Assembly: GCA_947627455.1 (NCBI GenBank)
Contig: CANQWC010000001.1
Coordinates: 1 to 64,000 of the forward strand
Source: an uncultured Clostridia bacterium
Lineage (GTDB): Bacteria; Bacillota; Clostridia; Oscillospirales; Ruminococcaceae
Direction: 5' to 3'
DNA length: 64,000 nt
Shown here: positions 59,318 to 64,000 of the stretch, piece by piece
Layout of the letters: each line of letters opens with the position of its first letter
Numbering within the stretch: the stretch's first letter is position 1
The notes under the pieces: model-generated
What the model was told of the DNA's origin: nothing
The model's database searches: none
The model's input: the letters and a program-made list of their open reading frames with translations, nothing else
Made by a program: the position numbers and the translations under genes

Positions 59318-60679
59318 ATGAAGATAATTATTGCGGGCTGCGGAAAGATAGGAACATCTGTTCTTTCAAGCCTTGCTCAGGAGGGGCACGACGTCACCGC
59401 CGTCGACAAGAACCCCAACGTAATAAGCGAGCTCACCAACGTCTATGACGTCATGGGCGTATGCGGCAACGCGGTCGACTGCGAAACGCTTATTGAGGCG
59501 GGAGCAGGGGACTGCGGAATGTTTGTTGCGATGACCGATTCCGACGAGCTGAATATGCTGAGCTGTTTTTTGGCGAAGAGAATGGGCGCCCAAAACACCA
59601 TCGCAAGAATAAGAAACCCCGAATATAACGACACGAGCCTAAGCTTCATGCGCCAGCATCTTGAGCTATCGATGGCCATAAACCCCGACCTTCGCGCCGC
59701 GCAGGAGATATACAATATCCTGAAATTCCCCTCGGCGCTGAGAATCGAGACGTTTTCGAGAAGAAATCTCGAGATGATAGAGTTCCGCCTCAGCGAAGAC
59801 AGCGAGCTCGTCGGCAAAAGCCTTGTCGACATCAGAAAGAAGTACGACGCCCAATTCCTTATCTGCTGCGTTCAGCGCGGCGAGGACGTCTATATCCCGA
59901 GCGGCTTCTTCACTCTTCAGGCGGGCGACAAGATCGGCCTCACCGCCTCTCAGAGCGAGATGGAAAAGCTCCTGAAAATGCTTAACGCCTTCAAAAAGCA
60001 GGCAAAGAACATAATAATCCTCGGCGGAAGCAAATCTGCCTACTATCTCGCGAAGATGTTCGAGTCGGGCGGAAACTCCGCAAAGATAATCGAGCAGGAC
60101 GAAGCCCGCTGCGTCGAGCTTACGTCCGCGCTTCCCAACGCCACTGTCATTCGCGGCAACGGCGCCGAGCAGGAGCTTTTGATGGAAGAGGGCCTTTCTT
60201 CCTGCGATGCCTTTGTCGCGCTGACGGGCATGGACGAAGAAAATATCCTCCTCTCGATTTTCGCGTCGATGCAAAAGGTGCCGAAGTCGGTCGTGAAGAT
60301 AAACCGCGACGAGCTCTATCTTCTTGCCCAAAAAATGGGCATCGAGAGCGCGATCTCGCCCAAAGAGATAACCTCAAATATCCTTGTCCAATACGCCCGC
60401 GCGCTCGAAAATTCCTCGGGCTCCGCCGCGGTCGAGACCTTGTATAAAATCTTCGACGGCAAGGCCGAAGCGCTCGAATTCAACGTAAAGTCCGAGTCAA
60501 AGCTCACGGGCGTCCCGCTGAGGGAGATAAAGCTTAAGCCGAATCTTCTCATCGGCGGCATAATGCGCGGCCGCCGAACGATAATCCCGAGCGGCGCCGA
60601 CATGATAATGCCCAACGACAGGGTGATAGTCATTTCATCGGGCAACCGCATTAACGACATTCTTGACATCTTAAATTAA
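59318..60679 (+). CDS. trkA: Trk potassium uptake regulatory subunit TrkA
   Basis: A 453-aa cytosolic protein with two RCK repeats. The first NAD-binding motif is IIIAGCGKIGTSV (residues 2-14) with acidic VDKN; the second is IILGGSKSAYYLAKMF near 233. TrkA_C domains follow each half. It gates the TrkH channel. The start is at 59318 after TTGGAGGAG. trkH follows by 20 bases. Confidence 0.95.
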   Translation: MKIIIAGCGKIGTSVLSSLAQEGHDVTAVDKNPNVISELTNVYDVMGVCGNAVDCETLIEAGAGDCGMFVAMTDSDELNMLSCFLAKRMGAQNTIARIRNPEYNDTSLSFMRQHLELSMAINPDLRAAQEIYNILKFPSALRIETFSRRNLEMIEFRLSEDSELVGKSLVDIRKKYDAQFLICCVQRGEDVYIPSGFFTLQAGDKIGLTASQSEMEKLLKMLNAFKKQAKNIIILGGSKSAYYLAKMFESGGNSAKIIEQDEARCVELTSALPNATVIRGNGAEQELLMEEGLSSCDAFVALTGMDEENILLSIFASMQKVPKSVVKINRDELYLLAQKMGIESAISPKEITSNILVQYARALENSSGSAAVETLYKIFDGKAEALEFNVKSESKLTGVPLREIKLKPNLLIGGIMRGRRTIIPSGADMIMPNDRVIVISSGNRINDILDILN

Positions 60680-60699
60680 CAGCAGGAATCGGTGATTAA

Positions 60700-62142
60700 A
60701 TGAATCGCAAAATGGTTTTCCATATATGCGGGCAGATGATGCTCATTGAAGCCGCGCTTTTGCTTCTGCCGCTGATAACCTCGGTGATATACCGCGAAAG
60801 CTGCTTCTTTTCAATTCTTGCGACAATCGGCGTCGCGCTGATCCTCTCGGCCGCGCTGATCTCGGTCAAGCCCGACAACACCGTGATCTATTCCCGCGAG
60901 GGCTTCTGCATAACCGCTTTGACATGGGTATTCTATTCCGCGGTCGGGGCTTTGCCCTTTGTTTTCAGCGGCGAGATTCCCTCCTACGCCGATGCCTTTT
61001 TTGAGACGGTCAGCGGCTTCACGACAACGGGCGCTTCTATTCTCACCGACATTGAATCGATGAGCAGGGGGCTTTTAATGTGGCGAAGCTTCACCCACTG
61101 GGTCGGCGGAATGGGCATACTTGTGATGGTCATGGCGGTCCTTCCGATGACGACCGACCGCTCTATCCACATAATGCGCGCCGAAATGCCCGGGCCTATC
61201 GTCGGCAAGCTTGTCCCGAGGGTCAGGCAGACCGCAAAGATACTCTACATCATCTACATTGCCCTGACGCTCTTGCAGATATTCCTTCTTGCCGTCGGCG
61301 GAATGCCGCTTTACGATTCGATGGTCCACACCTTCGGCACTGCGGGTACGGGCGGCTTCGGAATCAAATCCGACAGCATCGCAAGCTACAGCCCCTATCT
61401 CCAGTGGGTCATAACGGTGTTCATGTTCATCTTCGGCATAAACTTCAACCTCTACTATCTCGCGCTGATAAAGCGTTTCAAGTCTGTTTTTTCGAGTGAA
61501 GAGCTCTGGACCTACGTCGCGATAGTTTTCATCTCAATCTTTGCCGTGGCGCTGAACATCAGCCCGATTTACGGCAGCCTCTCCGAGACGCTGAGAATGT
61601 CCGCGTTTCAGGTCATGTCGATAATGTCCACGACGGGCTATGCCACCGCCGATTTCAACCTCTGGCCCCAGTTTTCGCGAACAGTTCTTCTGCTTTTAAT
61701 GTTCATCGGCGCCTGCGCAGGCTCGACTGCGGGCGGCCTGAAAATTTCAAGGGTAATAATCCTCTTCAAATCTGCCAAGCGCGAGCTCAAAAAGATGATT
61801 CACCCGCGCTCGGTTTCTGCCGTAAGGTTCGAGGGCAAGAGCCTCGACCAACAGACGCTCTCGGGCATAGGGGTTTATCTTTCGTTCTATATCGCGATAA
61901 TCCTCGCGGTGCTCCTGCTGATAAGCTTCGAGCCGTTCGACTTCGAGACGAAGTTTTCCTCGGTGATAGCCTGCTTCAACAATGTCGGCCCGGGGCTCGG
62001 CGCTGTCGGCCCGACGGGCAGCTATGCGGGCTATACCGCGTTTTCAAAGGTTATCCTCTCGGTGTCGATGCTCCTCGGCAGGCTTGAAATCTACCCGATA
62101 ATCTTCCTGCTGAGCCCGTCCGTCTGGAAGAAAAAGAGCTGA
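60700..62142 (+). CDS. trkH: Potassium uptake protein TrkH
   Basis: A 480-aa membrane protein of the SKT family, with four MPM units. Filter-like strands are GFTTTGASI, TAGTGGFG, TTGYATAD and NVGPGLGAVG. FTHWVGGMGILVM is the conserved TrkH segment. It imports K+ with TrkA. Confidence 0.95.
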   Translation: MNRKMVFHICGQMMLIEAALLLLPLITSVIYRESCFFSILATIGVALILSAALISVKPDNTVIYSREGFCITALTWVFYSAVGALPFVFSGEIPSYADAFFETVSGFTTTGASILTDIESMSRGLLMWRSFTHWVGGMGILVMVMAVLPMTTDRSIHIMRAEMPGPIVGKLVPRVRQTAKILYIIYIALTLLQIFLLAVGGMPLYDSMVHTFGTAGTGGFGIKSDSIASYSPYLQWVITVFMFIFGINFNLYYLALIKRFKSVFSSEELWTYVAIVFISIFAVALNISPIYGSLSETLRMSAFQVMSIMSTTGYATADFNLWPQFSRTVLLLLMFIGACAGSTAGGLKISRVIILFKSAKRELKKMIHPRSVSAVRFEGKSLDQQTLSGIGVYLSFYIAIILAVLLLISFEPFDFETKFSSVIACFNNVGPGLGAVGPTGSYAGYTAFSKVILSVSMLLGRLEIYPIIFLLSPSVWKKKS

Positions 62143-62150
62143 GGTATCTC

Positions 62151-62459
62151 ATGGTTATATTGATTCTTGTTTTGGCGGCGCTGGTCGCGCTCGGGGTGAT
62201 CTTTCTTTTCGGAAAGGGAGCGTTTCTGATTTCGGGCTATAACACCTCATCAAAGGCCGAAAAAGAAAAGTTAGACGAGAAAAAGCTTTGCAGGTTCATG
62301 GCGAAGTTTATGTTTGCGCTTTCGGCCTGTTGGCTCGTCATGATAATCGGTTTCGCGATCGGCATTAAACCGATAGCGTGGTGGGGTATGCTCCTCTTCC
62401 TTGCTGTCGCGATCGCGGGCTTTATCCTCGCGAACACGGGCGGCCGCTTTAAAAAATAA
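62151..62459 (+). CDS. DUF3784 domain-containing membrane protein
   Basis: A 102-aa protein with three hydrophobic helices and the family pattern GAFLISGYNTSSKAEKEKLDEKKLCRFMAK. The function is unknown. It starts eight bases after trkH and probably shares its transcript. Confidence 0.85.
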   Translation: MVILILVLAALVALGVIFLFGKGAFLISGYNTSSKAEKEKLDEKKLCRFMAKFMFALSACWLVMIIGFAIGIKPIAWWGMLLFLAVAIAGFILANTGGRFKK

Positions 62460-62477
62460 TCCCTCGGAAGTGATTTT

Positions 62478-63065
62478 TTGGAAAGATTTTATCTTGAATA
62501 CCCCTCGCTTTCCCGCAAGGCCGACGCCCTCGAATATATCGCCGAGTTTAACGAATACGGCTCCGATATCAACGGTTCTGGCGGCCTTGACCGCTTCACG
62601 GGCGACTATGAGGGCTGGCTTTCAAAGCTTGAAGCCGACCGAAACAGAACCCCCGATGAAGAAAGGTCGCCGAGCGAGACATATTTTTTGGTGCGCCAAA
62701 GCGACAGCCGCGTCGTCGGAATGATAAATATAAGGTATGTCCTCACCGAGCGCCTGAGAAAATACGGCGGCAACATCGGCTACTCAATCCGCCCGACCGA
62801 ACGGCACAAGGGTTACAACAAAATCAATCTCTACCTCGCCCTGCGGCTCTGCAAGCTTCACGGCCTGAAAAGCGTTCTTCTTGATGCCGACACCGACAAC
62901 CCTGCCTCTTGGCGAACCATCGAGGCCCTCGGCGGCGTGATGCTCAGGGAATATTTCGACTCCGATATAGATCACTGCATGGTCAGGGACTATGAGATCG
63001 ACGTCGATTCAAGCCTCGCAAGGTTTTCGCACATCTACGAACCGATGATTACAGATATAAAATAA
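62478..63065 (+). CDS. GNAT family N-acetyltransferase
   Basis: A 195-aa acetyltransferase. The acetyl-CoA motif is GGNIGYSIRPTERHKGYNKINLYLAL (R/Q-x-x-G-x-G/A region), followed by VLLDADTDNPASWRTIEALGG. The substrate is unknown. The start is TTG 62478, eight bases after GGAAGTG; there is no ATG before the core domain. Confidence 0.85.
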   Translation: MERFYLEYPSLSRKADALEYIAEFNEYGSDINGSGGLDRFTGDYEGWLSKLEADRNRTPDEERSPSETYFLVRQSDSRVVGMINIRYVLTERLRKYGGNIGYSIRPTERHKGYNKINLYLALRLCKLHGLKSVLLDADTDNPASWRTIEALGGVMLREYFDSDIDHCMVRDYEIDVDSSLARFSHIYEPMITDIK

Positions 63066-63094
63066 GACCGTACCTTAGTGGTACGGTCTATTTT
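63065..63094. terminator. Bidirectional terminator between GNAT gene and htpG
   Basis: AGACCGTACC (63065-63074) pairs with GGTACGGTCT (63080-63089), then ATTTT. Confidence 0.85.
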
Positions 63095-63100
63095 GTGTTA

Positions 63101-64000
63101 TCAGACCATCAGCTCTGAAATCAGCCCGCTGAACTCCTCGGCGTTTTCGATTTCAAGCCCCGAGAGAAGCCTCGCCTGAGCGTAGAGCAGCTTGCAGTAT
63201 TTCGCACACTTCTCCTTGTCGGTTTCAAACAGCTCCTTGATTTTTTCGGTTATCGGGTGAGTGCTGTTGATTTCAAGAACCAGCGAAGCCTTGAGACCGC
63301 CGTCCGCGTCGGGCATCTTCGAGAGAACCCTCGCCATCTCGATGGACATTCCGCCCTCGCTCGAAAGCGCCGCGGGGTGGTCGCCGATTGCGTTCGAGAA
63401 TTTTACCGAGTTAAGCCCGCCGACGCTCTCCTTGATGAAGTCCAAAAGCTTTTTGCCGCTCTTGTTTTCCTTTTCAAGCTTCTTGGTCTCTTCCTCAGTC
63501 GCGAGGTCAAGCTCGTCGGTCGAGACGTTCACGAACTTCTTGTCCTCATAGGTCATCATCGTCTTGAGTGTGAATTCGTCGACGTCCTCGGTCAGAAGAA
63601 GAACTTCATAGCCCTTCGCGATGACCGCGGCTGCCTGCGGAAGCTTAAGCGCTTTTTCAGCGGTGTCGCCGCATGCGTAATAGATGCTCTTCTGGGCCTC
63701 GGGCATTCTCGAGACATATTCTTTAAGGGTGGTATACTTCATCTCGTTTGAAGAGGTGAACATAATGAGGTCCTGAAGAAGCTCCTTGTGGGTGCCGTAG
63801 TCTGAGTATACGCCGAATTTAAGCTGCGAGCCGAACGCCTTATAGAATTTTTCATACTTTTCGCGATCGGTCTCCATAAGCTTCTGAAGCTCTGACTTGA
63901 TCTTCTTCTCGACCGCCTTTGCGATGGTTCTGAGCTGGTGGTCCTGCTGAAGCGTCTCGCGGGAGATGTTTAGCGAAATATCCGAGCTGTCGATGAGGCC
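63101..64000 (-). CDS. htpG: Chaperone HtpG (Hsp90), C-terminal part
   Basis: The last 299 codons of an HtpG gene whose start lies beyond the window; the frame is open to the edge. Recognisable are SDISLNISRETLQQDHQLRTIAKAVEKK, KFYKAFGSQLKFGVYSDYGTHKELLQDL and TLKEYVSRMPEAQKSIYYACGD, the middle domain, and the C-terminal dimerisation domain. No operator is visible because the promoter is outside. Confidence 0.95.
   Translation of the reverse strand, partial: GLIDSSDISLNISRETLQQDHQLRTIAKAVEKKIKSELQKLMETDREKYEKFYKAFGSQLKFGVYSDYGTHKELLQDLIMFTSSNEMKYTTLKEYVSRMPEAQKSIYYACGDTAEKALKLPQAAAVIAKGYEVLLLTEDVDEFTLKTMMTYEDKKFVNVSTDELDLATEEETKKLEKENKSGKKLLDFIKESVGGLNSVKFSNAIGDHPAALSSEGGMSIEMARVLSKMPDADGGLKASLVLEINSTHPITEKIKELFETDKEKCAKYCKLLYAQARLLSGLEIENAEEFSGLISELMV

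Overview
The window looks like a chromosomal segment of an anaerobic, spore-forming low-to-mid GC Firmicute of the class Clostridia, probably in the Oscillospirales/Ruminococcaceae area. The evidence is the spore genes (spoVB, cotH, cwlD), the spoVB-hup-rqcP order, pyruvate phosphate dikinase, formate-THF ligase, a BceRS/BceAB-type module, sigma-A promoters with 17-bp spacers, and strong AGGAGG-type ribosome binding sites. The genus call is inference. Nearly everything is housekeeping. The accessory content is two insertion sequences, two intergenic repeat families and small RNA or peptide elements.

Layout. 1-930: tRNA-Gly, tRNA-Cys, a DIP1984-family gene and, just after it, a candidate Y RNA (YrlA type) with a Ro-binding-like helix and a tRNA-like module. 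940-6100 (minus): hslO, a methyltransferase, a YerC/TrpR-like regulator, engB and lon. 6180-8870: tRNA-Arg, an MFS transporter and a PdaA-like lipoprotein deacetylase. 8860-14020 (minus): rqcP, hup, spoVB, an RluA-type pseudouridine synthase and cotH. 14170-20850: a TSCPD protein, uvrB, a repeat block, uvrA and a histidine phosphatase. 20855-25232: an acidic membrane protein, rsmE, then the operon dCMP deaminase-tsaE-tsaB-DUF402-rpiB. 25241-25709: a palindromic array of hairpins between convergent rpiB and mfd. 25709-31256 (minus): mfd, pth and glmU. 31520-37000: ppdK, a membrane protein and lepA. 37206-40490: a zinc-finger/DUF2628 membrane protein, an IS481-like element, and rpsF-ssb-rpsR. 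40487-48260: an HTH membrane protein, galE, a small NPTTG surface peptide, fhs, a CIRCE-controlled hsp20, and uraA plus pyrR behind a PyrR attenuator. 48303-53510 (minus): response regulator, kinase, ABC ATPase, permease, a 28-aa ORF and a lipoprotein. 53559-57627: a DUF4867 protein, an IS1-family element, a flavin reductase and radA. 57779-64000: cwlD, a membrane protein, trkA-trkH, DUF3784, a GNAT protein, and the C-terminal part of htpG running off the window.

How the genes work together. uvrA, uvrB, mfd and radA cover nucleotide-excision and recombination repair. lon, hslO, hsp20 and htpG are proteostasis genes, and hsp20 carries an HrcA operator. tsaE/tsaB, rsmE, pth, lepA, rqcP, engB and the S6/S18 operon serve translation. 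trkA/trkH form a potassium uptake system. pyrR and uraA are a uracil-responsive salvage operon. The two-component/ABC module is a typical envelope-stress or peptide-antibiotic sensing and detoxification set.

The least ordinary signals are the Y RNA candidate next to DIP1984, the mosaic hairpin-array repeats (four copies, one bounded by inverted repeats of about 50 bp), a second three-copy repeat family, the translationally coupled 28-aa ORF, and two IS elements lodged directly upstream of the -35 boxes of neighbouring genes.
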